DNA of 7,548 bases from the NCBI GenBank assembly GCA_021793055.1, contig JAJYTL010000154.1, positions 1 to 7,548 on the forward strand. Reading direction: 5' to 3'. Source of the stretch: Pseudomonadota bacterium. GTDB taxonomy: Bacteria; Pseudomonadota; Alphaproteobacteria; Ferrovibrionales; Ferrovibrionaceae. A program made the position numbers and the translations under genes. Below, piece by piece: positions 1 through 6,085 of the stretch. Position 1 is the first letter of the stretch. Each line of letters starts with the position of its first letter. The notes beneath the pieces were generated by a model. The model worked only from the letters and a program-made list of their open reading frames with translations. It had not been told where the DNA came from and made no database searches.

Positions 1-410
1 ATCTTTCGCCTGATGTAGCGGCGGTTGAGCGTGGCGCCGCGCAGCCCGGCGTACATGTAGATGCGAATCCACTCGTAGGTGAAGATCGCCTGCGTATAGG
101 AGCGGTAGAAGCCGACCAGGCGTTCGCGAAGCGACAGGTCGCGATTGCGGATCAGCACCTCCCAGCCTTCGTCCCAGCGATTGAGGAAGACTTCCTGGTA
201 GACCCGTTCCACCAGTGCCGCCTTGGTCGGAAAGTAGCGGAACAAAAGCGGTTGGGTCATGCCGATGCGCTCGGCCAGCTCCCGGGTGCGGCCGCCGAAG
301 CCGACCTCGGCGAAAAACCGGATCGCCGCCTCGACGATCCGCTTCTCGCGCTCGGCCGGCGACATCCGGCGTGCGGCTTTGCGCGGCGCCTCCGCCATGC
401 GCTCAGGCAT
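1..410 (-). CDS. TetR/AcrR-family transcriptional regulator (C-terminus cut by window edge)
   Basis: 136 codons are visible on the - strand; the ligand-binding C-terminal part lies outside the window. Residues about 20-60 form a typical TetR DNA-binding domain: an IVEAAIRFFAEVGFGGRT helix, then a helix-turn-helix around TRELAERIGMTQPLLFRYF, then the family-typical FPTKAALVERVYQEVF after the recognition helix. Such proteins are dimeric, usually act as repressors, and are released by a small ligand. The ATG at 410 overlaps the last 8 nt of the upstream flavin reductase gene, in a different frame; an in-frame ATG at 398 is an alternative, and neither has a good Shine-Dalgarno. It is the last visible gene of the leftward catabolic operon, so it probably responds to the pathway substrate and may act at the divergent promoter region 2745-3023. 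Family assignment is firm; ligand and target are inference. Confidence 0.9.
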   Translation of the reverse strand, partial: MPERMAEAPRKAARRMSPAEREKRIVEAAIRFFAEVGFGGRTRELAERIGMTQPLLFRYFPTKAALVERVYQEVFLNRWDEGWEVLIRNRDLSLRERLVGFYRSYTQAIFTYEWIRIYMYAGLRGATLNRRYIRRK

Positions 411-993
411 CCCGCCGGCGGTCGGCCGGCCGGCTGAGATCGAGCGGCGTCGGCGCGGCATAGGCGCCGCGGCAGAAGACGAGCGGCGTGCGGTCGCTAT
501 GGGAGAAGGCCTCGACCTGGCCGACGAAGATCATGTGATCGCCGCCCTCGTAGCGGAATTCGGTGCGGCACTGGAAGCAGGCGGCGACATCTGGGAGAAG
601 CGGCACGCCGCCGATGCCGGTCTCGGTGGCGAGATCGGCGAAGCGGTCGGGGCCCGGAGTCGAGAATCGCGACGACAGCGTTATCTGGTCGGCGGCAAGC
701 ACGTTGACGGCGAAATGGCTCGCCTCGTGATAGATGCTCAAGTTGCCGGAGCGGCGCGACAGGCTCCACAGCACCAACGGCGGATCGAGCGAGACCGAAT
801 TGAACGAGCTCACGGTGAGGCCGGTCGGCTCGCCGCTCGGGCTCACCGTGGTGACGATGGCGACGCCGGTCGCGAAGGTGCCGAGCGCGCGGCGGAAGCT
901 CTGGATATGGTTCGGCGGGGCGGCGGCCGGTTGTGGCTTGGGCGTTTCGGCCGCGGGCGGCTTGCGGGAGGGTTTCTGCATTTCGGCGGTCAT
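403..993 (-). CDS. Flavin reductase component of a two-component monooxygenase (flavin reductase-like domain)
   Basis: 196 residues. Residues about 31-185 match the FMN-binding split-barrel flavin reductase family (HsaB, HpaC, TftC and RutF type): FRRALGTFATGVAIVTT (33-49), GLTVSSFNSVSLDPPLVLWS (58-77), and the GDHMIFVGQVEAF signature (151-163). The family uses NAD(P)H to reduce free FMN or FAD, which diffuses to an oxygenase partner. The start ATG at 993 overlaps the stop of the preceding oxygenase gene as ATGA, a classic coupling arrangement that supports the partnership. An in-frame ATG at 981 is possible. Residues 1-30 are a Pro/Ala/Lys-rich, low-complexity leader before the domain. The same reading frame stays open far upstream (to about 1899) because of high GC, but that part overlaps the oxygenase gene and has no family resemblance. 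Cofactor preference (FMN or FAD, NADH or NADPH) is not readable. Confidence 0.9.
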   Translation of the reverse strand: MTAEMQKPSRKPPAAETPKPQPAAAPPNHIQSFRRALGTFATGVAIVTTVSPSGEPTGLTVSSFNSVSLDPPLVLWSLSRRSGNLSIYHEASHFAVNVLAADQITLSSRFSTPGPDRFADLATETGIGGVPLLPDVAACFQCRTEFRYEGGDHMIFVGQVEAFSHSDRTPLVFCRGAYAAPTPLDLSRPADRRRDA

Positions 994-2198
994 AGGGTCG
1001 GGTTGTCGAGGGGAAGGCCGAGCGCCGCGCGGGTATAGGTCGCGCCGACGGCGTCGAAGTTGAAGGCGATGTGCGAGGCGACCGCATGGGCGTCGCGGAA
1101 AGCGCGCTGCATCGGATTGCGCGTATAGATGCCGCCGCCGCCGGACAGTTCGAAGAGCAGGTCGACCGCGCGGACGCAAAGGCCGACCGAGAAGGCGCCG
1201 TCGCGCCGGTATCGCGCCTTGGCGAGCGCGTCGGGCGCTTGGCCCGCCGCCGCCATCTCCGCCGCGCGGTCGCAAGCGCCCCGCATTAGCATGCCGGCGG
1301 CATCGATCAGGGCGCCGGCTTCCGCGGTCTTGATTTGCGCCGACTGGAAATCGCCGACCTTGGTACCGGAATAGGTGGCGACGCGGGACGTGAGGGCGGC
1401 GAGATGGGTCTCGTAGGCGCCTTCGGCGATGCCGAGGGCGACGCCGCTCAGGATATAGGGAAAGAGCGGGAATACCGGCAGCCGATAGAGCGGCGCCGGG
1501 TTGCGCGCGAGCCCCGGCGGGGTGCCGTTCCGGAGGTCTTCGATCGCGAGCGTCCGGTGCTCGGGGACGAAGATATCCTCGGCTGCTACGTCCTTGCTGC
1601 CGGTGCCGGCGAGACCCATGGCGTGCCAGGTGTCGAGGATGCGGTAATCGGCGCGCGGCACGAGGAAGATGCGAAGCGCCGGCGCGCCGCCGTCGCCGCT
1701 TTCGACCGTGCCGCCCAGCATGTTCCAGGCGGAATTGTCGACGCCGCTGGAAAACGGCCAATGGCCGCTCAAGCGGTAGCCGCCGGCGACGCGCTTGGCC
1801 CGGCCGGCCGGGAAAATCAGCGCCGAGGCGATGAGATGATCCGGCGACTCGCCCCAGATCTCGTCCTGCGCCGGCGCTGGAAACAGCGCCAGCATCCAAT
1901 GGTGACTGGCGAGGTTGGCGAGATTCCAGGCGCTCGATGCGCAGGCCTTGGCGACCTCGGCGGCGCTATCCAAGAGCAGGCGATAGTCGAGTTCGGCGCC
2001 GCCGACGTGGGCCGGCTGCACCATGCGGAACAGACCGTTGGCATGGAAATCGGCCTCGGTTTCGTCCGGCAGGCGGCGGAGTTCCTCGGTCCGGGCGGCG
2101 CGCGCGCGCAACGCCGGCGCCAGCGCGCGGGCGCGCGCCAGCATGTCGTCGCGCGTCGGTCGCTCGCCGCGCGATGTCAGAGCGTCGGGAGCCGCCAT
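990..2198 (-). CDS. Acyl-CoA-dehydrogenase-fold flavin-dependent monooxygenase, oxygenase component (HsaA/C2-HpaH-like)
   Basis: 402 residues, the usual length for group D flavin monooxygenases. Visible segments: an N-terminal helical domain with RRLPDETEADFHANGLFRMVQP (41-62) and GGAELDYR (66-73); the mid-domain ASSAWNLANLASHHWML (87-103) and GHWPFSSGVDNSAWNMLGG (145-163); the signature WHAMGLAGTGSKDV (191-204); and a C-terminal stretch with SGGGGIYTRNPMQRAFRDAH (352-371) followed by H376, in the area where the family carries a catalytic-site histidine. True acyl-CoA dehydrogenases have a catalytic Glu and CoA-binding features. This protein instead resembles HsaA, the HPA 3-hydroxylase C2 component and DszC, which use reduced flavin and O2 to hydroxylate aromatic or heteroaromatic rings. 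It starts 3 nt after the VOC gene and overlaps the reductase gene by 4 nt, so it sits in an operon with its electron supplier. The substrate is unknown; aromatic hydroxylation is the best inference. Confidence 0.87.
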   Translation of the reverse strand: MAAPDALTSRGERPTRDDMLARARALAPALRARAARTEELRRLPDETEADFHANGLFRMVQPAHVGGAELDYRLLLDSAAEVAKACASSAWNLANLASHHWMLALFPAPAQDEIWGESPDHLIASALIFPAGRAKRVAGGYRLSGHWPFSSGVDNSAWNMLGGTVESGDGGAPALRIFLVPRADYRILDTWHAMGLAGTGSKDVAAEDIFVPEHRTLAIEDLRNGTPPGLARNPAPLYRLPVFPLFPYILSGVALGIAEGAYETHLAALTSRVATYSGTKVGDFQSAQIKTAEAGALIDAAGMLMRGACDRAAEMAAAGQAPDALAKARYRRDGAFSVGLCVRAVDLLFELSGGGGIYTRNPMQRAFRDAHAVASHIAFNFDAVGATYTRAALGLPLDNPTL

Positions 2199-2201
2199 CC
2201 G

Positions 2202-2744
2202 CTAGCTTGCGCGCTTCGCTTTGGCGGCCGGCCGGCGCCCGGCGCCGGCCTTAGTCGCGGGTTTCGTCTTCGCCGCCGCTTTCGCCGCCGTCTTGGCCGC
2301 CGGTTTTGCGGCGCCTCGGGCCGGGGTCTTCGCGGTGCGCGCGGCGGCGAAATTCAGCTCCAGGGTGACGCCGTTCGGATCGCTGATGAAAATCTGCCGC
2401 AGGCCCTGCTCGGGCACGGTGCGGAGCCGCGTTTCGAGCCCGAGGCGCTTGAGCTTGGCCAGCATCGCCGGGTAGTTCGCGCCCTGGAAGGCGATGTGAT
2501 CGATCGCGCCGGTGCTCGCGCCCCGGCTCTCACCCTGGCGGCCGAGGTGGTACATCTGCGACGCGTTGGCCGACGGTCCGGCGAGATGGATGCAGGCGTC
2601 GCGCCCGAGATAGAGCCAATAACCGGGAAACTTGAAGGGCGGCCGCTTGCCGACCTTGAGGCCGAGGACATCGACGTAGAAATCCTTGGTCGCCTCGAGA
2701 TCGGCGGCATAGACCAGGAAGTGCTGCAGACTTGTGAGCGGCAC
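2202..2744 (-). CDS. VOC-superfamily (glyoxalase/extradiol dioxygenase fold) metalloprotein with Lys/Ala-rich C-terminal tail
   Basis: 180 residues beginning at a GTG (2744) preceded by a G-rich stretch; the ATG at 2763 is in another frame. Residues 1-132 form one VOC domain: LQHFLVYAADLEATKDFYVDVLG (6-28), IHLAG (52-56), IDHIAFQG (81-88), and ISDPNGVTLELNF (120-132). Candidate metal ligands are H8, H83 and E129, with H53 as a possible fourth. The family covers glyoxalases, epimerases, fosfomycin-resistance enzymes and small extradiol dioxygenases. Placement directly before a two-component hydroxylase recalls HsaA-HsaB-HsaC, where an extradiol dioxygenase follows hydroxylation, but that role is inference. 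Residues 133-180 are an unrelated Ala/Lys/Pro/Arg tail (9 Lys, 5 Arg, no acidic residue) with Lys every four residues at 147, 151, 155 and 159, like histone-H1-type or AlgP-type tails. It is the first gene of the leftward operon. Confidence 0.87.
   Translation of the reverse strand: MPLTSLQHFLVYAADLEATKDFYVDVLGLKVGKRPPFKFPGYWLYLGRDACIHLAGPSANASQMYHLGRQGESRGASTGAIDHIAFQGANYPAMLAKLKRLGLETRLRTVPEQGLRQIFISDPNGVTLELNFAAARTAKTPARGAAKPAAKTAAKAAAKTKPATKAGAGRRPAAKAKRAS
2205..2348 (-). repeat. Low-complexity Lys/Ala tail with 12-nt periodicity inside the VOC gene
   Basis: Codons 133-180 of the VOC gene. Lysines at residues 147, 151, 155 and 159 recur exactly every four codons, with further Lys at 161 and 165, so the DNA reads as degenerate 12-nt units of the type gcc-gcc-n-ctt (seen on the + strand at about 2250-2306). 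The segment is wholly basic, with no Asp or Glu. It could arise and vary in length by slippage. A similar composition occurs in bacterial histone-like tails that contact DNA or RNA non-specifically. Confidence 0.75.
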
Positions 2745-2770
2745 GACGCCCCCCGTTTTTCATTGATCAA

Positions 2771-2776
2771 ATGATA
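2771..2776 (-). promoter_or_regulatory. Candidate -10 element for the leftward operon
   Basis: The - strand reads TATCAT here, 5 of 6 matches to TATAAT, 27 nt upstream of the GTG start of the VOC gene. No good -35 hexamer lies at the right distance: 17 nt further up reads CACGGC, while TTGCGC is 22 nt away. The promoter may be weak or activator-dependent, or the match may be accidental. Confidence 0.35.
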
Positions 2777-2810
2777 AGCTAGAACAAGGCGCCGCCGTGC
2801 GCAAGGGGGA

Positions 2811-2846
2811 AGAAAAAAATGGCGGAAAAGCGAGACGTTTTCCGCC
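2811..2846 (-). terminator. Terminator-like hairpin with T-run upstream of the VOC gene
   Basis: GGCGGAAAA at 2821-2829 and TTTTCCGCC at 2838-2846 are perfect 9-bp inverted arms around an 8-nt loop. On the - strand the GC-rich base of the stem is followed at once by A and seven T residues (2820-2813), which is the layout of an intrinsic terminator. It points toward the VOC gene and lies about 70 nt before its start, so it would stop transcripts entering from the right or act as a leader attenuator. Alternatively it is a protein-binding inverted repeat. Confidence 0.5.
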
Positions 2847-2895
2847 CGGCCTCGGCGCGGCCCACGGTTTCGCGGCGCCGGTTTGGGGAACCGCC

Positions 2896-2925
2896 GTGCC
2901 ATTTGGGCCGGCGTACCTTTGGCAC
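2896..2925. promoter_or_regulatory. Inverted repeat GTGCCA-N18-TGGCAC upstream of the rightward -35
   Basis: Perfect 6-bp arms (2896-2901 and 2920-2925) are separated by 18 nt and end 6 nt before the TTGACA of the + strand promoter. The position suits an activator or a second regulator. Arms this short can occur by chance in GC-rich DNA. Confidence 0.3.
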
Positions 2926-2931
2926 CCTCGG

Positions 2932-2959
2932 TTGACAGGGCTTTCGACTTTGGAATAAT
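2932..2959 (+). promoter_or_regulatory. Sigma-70-type promoter for the molybdenum hydroxylase genes
   Basis: TTGACA at 2932-2937 is a perfect -35 hexamer. AATAAT at 2954-2959 matches 5 of 6 bases of TATAAT. The spacer is 16 nt. Transcription would begin near 2966, about 58 nt before the chosen start of the [2Fe-2S] subunit. A TTGACA box this close to consensus stands out against the GC-rich surroundings. Confidence 0.72.
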
Positions 2960-2968
2960 GATCAATTG
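2954..2968. promoter_or_regulatory. Candidate operator: GATCAAT next to the rightward -10 (mirrored at 2762-2768)
   Basis: The + strand reads AATAATGATCAATTG here; on the - strand, TATCATTTGATCAATG runs from 2776 to 2761. In both cases a -10-like hexamer is followed within 0-2 nt by GATCAAT, and both contain the palindrome TGATCA. A repressor bound at both places would block both divergent promoters; the TetR protein of the leftward operon is the obvious candidate. This is a sequence pattern only. Confidence 0.35.
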
Positions 2969-3012
2969 CTCAGTTGCTGCGGACGCCACCGGCGCTCGGC
3001 AAGCGAATATGG

Positions 3013-3017
3013 GGAGG
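3013..3017 (+). promoter_or_regulatory. Ribosome binding site that decides the start of the [2Fe-2S] subunit
   Basis: GGAGG lies 6 nt before the ATG at 3024. The frame is open upstream to a TTG at 2883 and an ATG at 2958, but those lie before or within the promoter, so they would not be on the transcript. The ATG at 3009 overlaps the Shine-Dalgarno itself. Confidence 0.8.
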
Positions 3018-3023
3018 GGCGGG

Positions 3024-3530
3024 ATGCCGTCGTCGTCGCTAGCGCTGGACGGGCTGATCGAGATCACGCTCACCGTCAACGGCGAGAGCGTGACGGGACG
3101 CGCCGACGCGCGCACCCATCTGGTCGATTTCCTCCGCCGCGAGTTCGGCCTCACCGGCTCCCATCTCGGGTGCGAGCAGGGCGTTTGCGGCGCCTGCACC
3201 GTGCGGCTCGATGGGCGTATCGTGCGCGGCTGCCTGATCTACGCGGTGCAGGCGGCGGGGCGGCGCGTCGAGACCATCGAGGGCTTGAGCGACAGCGGCG
3301 AGATCGCCGATCTGCAGGCCGCCTTCCACGAGCGCAACGCGCTTCAGTGCGGCTACTGCACCCCCGGCATGTTGCTCACCGCGGCCGAGCTTCTGGCCAT
3401 GCGGCCGAATGCCGGCCGCGCCGAGATCCGCCGGTTCCTCAGCGGCAACTTCTGCCGCTGCACCGGCTATCAGGCGATTGTGGATGCGGTGGACGCGACC
3501 GCGAAGCGGCGACAGGTGGCGCGCCGATGA
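3024..3530 (+). CDS. [2Fe-2S] small subunit of a xanthine-oxidase-family molybdenum hydroxylase
   Basis: 168 residues, a normal length for CoxS-type subunits (about 155-170). Residues 12-75 form the plant-ferredoxin-like domain with C50-E-Q-G-V-C55-G-A-C58 and C70, which bind one [2Fe-2S] cluster. Residues about 85-160 form the helical domain with C109-G-Y-C112-T-P-G-M and C144-R-C146-T-G-Y, which bind the cluster nearest the molybdopterin. All eight cluster cysteines are present. The protein passes electrons from the Mo centre of the large subunit to an acceptor, usually an FAD subunit. No signal peptide is visible, so the complex is probably cytoplasmic. The gene begins after a strong Shine-Dalgarno and promoter and overlaps the large-subunit gene as ATGA, implying coupled synthesis in equal amounts. 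Confidence 0.95.
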   Translation: MPSSSLALDGLIEITLTVNGESVTGRADARTHLVDFLRREFGLTGSHLGCEQGVCGACTVRLDGRIVRGCLIYAVQAAGRRVETIEGLSDSGEIADLQAAFHERNALQCGYCTPGMLLTAAELLAMRPNAGRAEIRRFLSGNFCRCTGYQAIVDAVDATAKRRQVARR

Positions 3531-5968
3531 GCGGCAGCGCGGCGGATGGCGTTCCCGCGAGCCCGCTTTCCTATCTCGATCGGCCGAACAGCTATATCGG
3601 GCGTAGCGTGGCGCGGCCGAACGCGCGCCGGCTGCTGGCCGGGCAAGGCCAATATGTCGGCGATATCGTTCTGGCGCGCATGCTTCATGTTGCCTTCTAT
3701 CGCAGCCCGCACGCGCACGCGCGAATCGGGCGGATCGACGTCGCTGCGGCGGCCGCGAGCCGCGAGGTGGTGTGGGTCGTCACCGGTGCCGATATCCTCG
3801 GTATTTGCAAGCCTTGGGTCGGCGTTCTCGGCCATCTCAAGGGAATGAAATCGGCTCCGCAGCCGGCGCTTGCCCTCGATCGCGTGTTCGCGCAAGGCGA
3901 GCCCATCGTCGCCGTCGTCGCGCGCTCGCAGGCCGCCGCCGAGGACGCGGTACAGAAGATCGCCGTCGATTTCGAAGCGCTGCCGCCGCTCACCGAGCCG
4001 GAAGCCGCGCTCGCCGAAGGCGCGCCGGTGTTGCATCCGGAGCTTGGCGACAATCTCGCCTTCGAGCGGCGGATCGAGGTCGGCGCCGTGGACGCGGCCT
4101 TCGCCGCCGCGGCGGCGGTGGTCGAGGATACCTTCGATTTTGCCCGCCAAACCGGCGTGACGCTGGAGCCGCGCGGCATCGTCGCCGATTACCGCGCCGC
4201 CGATGGCCGCCTGACGCTGTATCAGTCGAGCCAGGCGCCGCACATGATGCGCGCGCTCATGGCGCGCCAGTTCGGCTTGCCCGAGAGCGATATCCGCGTT
4301 GTCGCGCCGGATATCGGCGGCTCCTTCGGCATCAAGATCCATTGCTACCCGGACGAGATGGCGACGGTGGCACTCGCCATTCTGCTCAAGCGGCCGGTGA
4401 AATTCGTCGCCGACCGGCTCGAATCTTTCGTCAGCGACATTCACGCCCGCGGCCATCGCGTGCGCGGGCGCATGGCGGTCGACGCCGAGGGCCGCATCCT
4501 CGCTTTCGTCGCCGATGCCCTGACCGGCGTCGGGCCCTATTCCGCCTATCCCCGCACCAGCGCGGTGGAAGCCAACCAGGTGATCAATCTGATCGGCGGC
4601 CCCTATGTCTTTCCGGCCTATCGCGCCCGCGCTCGCGTCGCCTTTCAGAACAAGGTGGTGATGTCGCAATACCGCGCCGTCGGCCATCCCATCGCCTGCA
4701 CGGTGACCGAGGCGCTGATCGACCGGGCGGCGGCGGCGCTCGGTCTCGATCCGGCCGAGATGCGCCGGCGCAACCTGATCAAGGACGATGCCTATCCCGT
4801 GACCTCGGCCGTCGGCTTGAAGTTCGAGGGACTGTCGCACCATCGGGCCCTCGCCAAGATGCTCGAGATGATGGATTACGAGGCGCTCCGCGCCGAACAG
4901 GCGGCGCTTCGGGCGCGGGGCATTCATCGCGGCATCGGACTCGCGAGCTTCATCGAGATCACCAATCCGAGCCCGGCCTTCTACGGCGCCGGCGGCGCGC
5001 CGATCGCGGCCCAGGACGGCTGCGCCATCCGCCTCGATCCCGAGGGCGGACTGACGCTTCAGGCCAGCGTCGGCGAGCAGGGCCAGGGCACCGAGACCGT
5101 GCTGGCGCAGATCGCGGCGAGCGTTTTCGACGTGCCGCTGGCGCGGGTGCGGGTGGTCACTGGCGATACCGACACGACGCCGCAAGGCGGCGACAATTGG
5201 GCCTCGCGCGCGGCCGGCATCGCCGGCGAGGCCACCTTGCAGGCGACCAAGGCGCTCAAGGCCAACGTGCTCGAGATCGCCGGCGCGCTTTTGCAAATGC
5301 CGCCCGCGCGACTCGACATTCGCGACGGCAAGGTAGTCGAGGCGGCGAGCGGTGCCGCCCGCTTCGATCTCGCCGAGATCGCCCGCATGGTCTATTTCCG
5401 CACCGACGCCCTGCCCGAGGGCGTAAAGCCCGAGCTTATGGCGACGCGCCATTACGTGCCGCGCGGCTATCCCTTCGCTTTCACCAACGGCGTCCAGGCG
5501 TCCTATCTCGAGGTTGACACCGCGACCGGTGCGGTGACGCTGCTCAAGCACTGGGTGGTCGAGGACTGCGGCACGGTGATCAATCCGCTTCTCGTCGCCG
5601 AGCAGTTGCGCGGCGGCATCGTCCAGGGCATCGGCGGCGCGCTGTACGAGGAATGCGTTTACGACGAACAGGGGCAGATGCAAAACGCCAACATGGCCGA
5701 TTATCTGGTGCCGATGGCGGCCGAGATGCCGGATATCGAGATCGGGCACGTCGCCGGCACGCCGACCGCGGAATCCGAACTCGGCGCCAAGGGGACCGGC
5801 GAGGCCGGCGTCGCCGCCGCGCCGGCGGCGGTGCTGAATGCGGTGAACGACGCGCTGCGGCCCTTCGCTGCCCGCGTCACGGCGCAGCCGATGACGCCGG
5901 AGTGCATTTTGCGCGCGCTCGGCAAGCTGCCATCGCGCCGCGGCGCGGCCGGGCCGGCGTTCGGGTAG
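3527..5968 (+). CDS. Molybdopterin-binding large subunit of a xanthine-oxidase-family Mo hydroxylase
   Basis: 813 residues, the size of CoxL-type subunits. The start ATG overlaps the small-subunit stop (ATGA). Residues about 22-155 form the aldehyde oxidase/xanthine dehydrogenase a/b hammerhead domain (IGRSVARPNARRLLAGQGQYVGDI onward). Cofactor-binding motifs follow in order: GGSFGIK (264-270), the active-site loop QYRAVGHP (381-388), GEQGQGTE (516-523), GGIVQGIGGALYEE (696-709) and GTGEAG (756-761), where E759 matches the catalytic glutamate that activates the Mo-bound water. The family hydroxylates aldehydes or N-heteroaromatics with water-derived oxygen. At the position where form I CO dehydrogenase has the S-selanyl cysteine (AYRCSFR), this protein has Ala384, so it is not CO dehydrogenase. 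The substrate is not readable. Electron transfer beyond the small subunit needs an FAD subunit or other acceptor not encoded next to it. No signal peptide is seen. Confidence 0.94.
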   Translation: MSGSAADGVPASPLSYLDRPNSYIGRSVARPNARRLLAGQGQYVGDIVLARMLHVAFYRSPHAHARIGRIDVAAAAASREVVWVVTGADILGICKPWVGVLGHLKGMKSAPQPALALDRVFAQGEPIVAVVARSQAAAEDAVQKIAVDFEALPPLTEPEAALAEGAPVLHPELGDNLAFERRIEVGAVDAAFAAAAAVVEDTFDFARQTGVTLEPRGIVADYRAADGRLTLYQSSQAPHMMRALMARQFGLPESDIRVVAPDIGGSFGIKIHCYPDEMATVALAILLKRPVKFVADRLESFVSDIHARGHRVRGRMAVDAEGRILAFVADALTGVGPYSAYPRTSAVEANQVINLIGGPYVFPAYRARARVAFQNKVVMSQYRAVGHPIACTVTEALIDRAAAALGLDPAEMRRRNLIKDDAYPVTSAVGLKFEGLSHHRALAKMLEMMDYEALRAEQAALRARGIHRGIGLASFIEITNPSPAFYGAGGAPIAAQDGCAIRLDPEGGLTLQASVGEQGQGTETVLAQIAASVFDVPLARVRVVTGDTDTTPQGGDNWASRAAGIAGEATLQATKALKANVLEIAGALLQMPPARLDIRDGKVVEAASGAARFDLAEIARMVYFRTDALPEGVKPELMATRHYVPRGYPFAFTNGVQASYLEVDTATGAVTLLKHWVVEDCGTVINPLLVAEQLRGGIVQGIGGALYEECVYDEQGQMQNANMADYLVPMAAEMPDIEIGHVAGTPTAESELGAKGTGEAGVAAAPAAVLNAVNDALRPFAARVTAQPMTPECILRALGKLPSRRGAAGPAFG

Positions 5969-5993
5969 GTGATGCGAGGCCCGTTTCGCTCTC

Positions 5994-6022
5994 TTGTGCG
6001 CGAAGCGGATTCTGTCTATACC
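5994..6022 (+). promoter_or_regulatory. Weak candidate promoter before the substrate-binding protein gene
   Basis: TTGTGC (5994-5999) and TATACC (6017-6022) are 17 nt apart; each keeps only 3-4 consensus bases. The 117-nt gap 5969-6085 is long compared with the other junctions, so a separate promoter for the transporter genes is plausible. No convincing terminator is visible in the gap: TTCGC/GCGAA arms at 5985-6004 are short and lack a T-run. Confidence 0.25.
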
Positions 6023-6085
6023 AACTTGAAGTAACGTCCTCGGTTCCAAGGTAAGGACGAATTTATAAAAACACGGGGAGTGAAA

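Noticed and set aside
994..1899. Upstream extension of the flavin reductase reading frame (total 498 codons), suggesting a fusion protein
   Set aside because: The extension lies out of frame inside the monooxygenase gene and is Arg/Pro-rich without recognisable motifs. The ATGA junction at 990-993 gives a natural start for the 196-residue reductase.
990..2198. Calling this gene an acyl-CoA dehydrogenase
   Set aside because: The fold is shared, but the WHAMGLAGTGSKDV-type signature and the coupled flavin reductase gene point to a group D flavin monooxygenase.
1335..2774. A 479-codon + strand open frame opposite the monooxygenase and VOC genes
   Set aside because: Antisense shadow in GC-rich DNA. 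The opposite strand carries two genes with clear family signatures over the same span.
2879..2893. Short hairpin CGGTT-N5-AACCG in the intergenic region
   Set aside because: Five-base arms are expected by chance in this composition, and no other signal supports it.
2966..3526. Upstream part of the large-subunit frame before ATG 3527
   Set aside because: It overlaps the [2Fe-2S] subunit in another frame and is Arg-rich. The hammerhead domain begins only after the ATG at 3527.
3527..5968. Calling the large subunit a carbon monoxide dehydrogenase (coxL)
   Set aside because: The AYRCSFR loop with the Cu-binding cysteine is absent; the aligned residue is Ala384. General family membership only is supported.
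5985..6004. Terminator between the Mo hydroxylase and the transporter genes
   Set aside because: Only 5-bp arms (TTCGC/GCGAA) with a 10-nt loop and no T-run follow; too weak to call.
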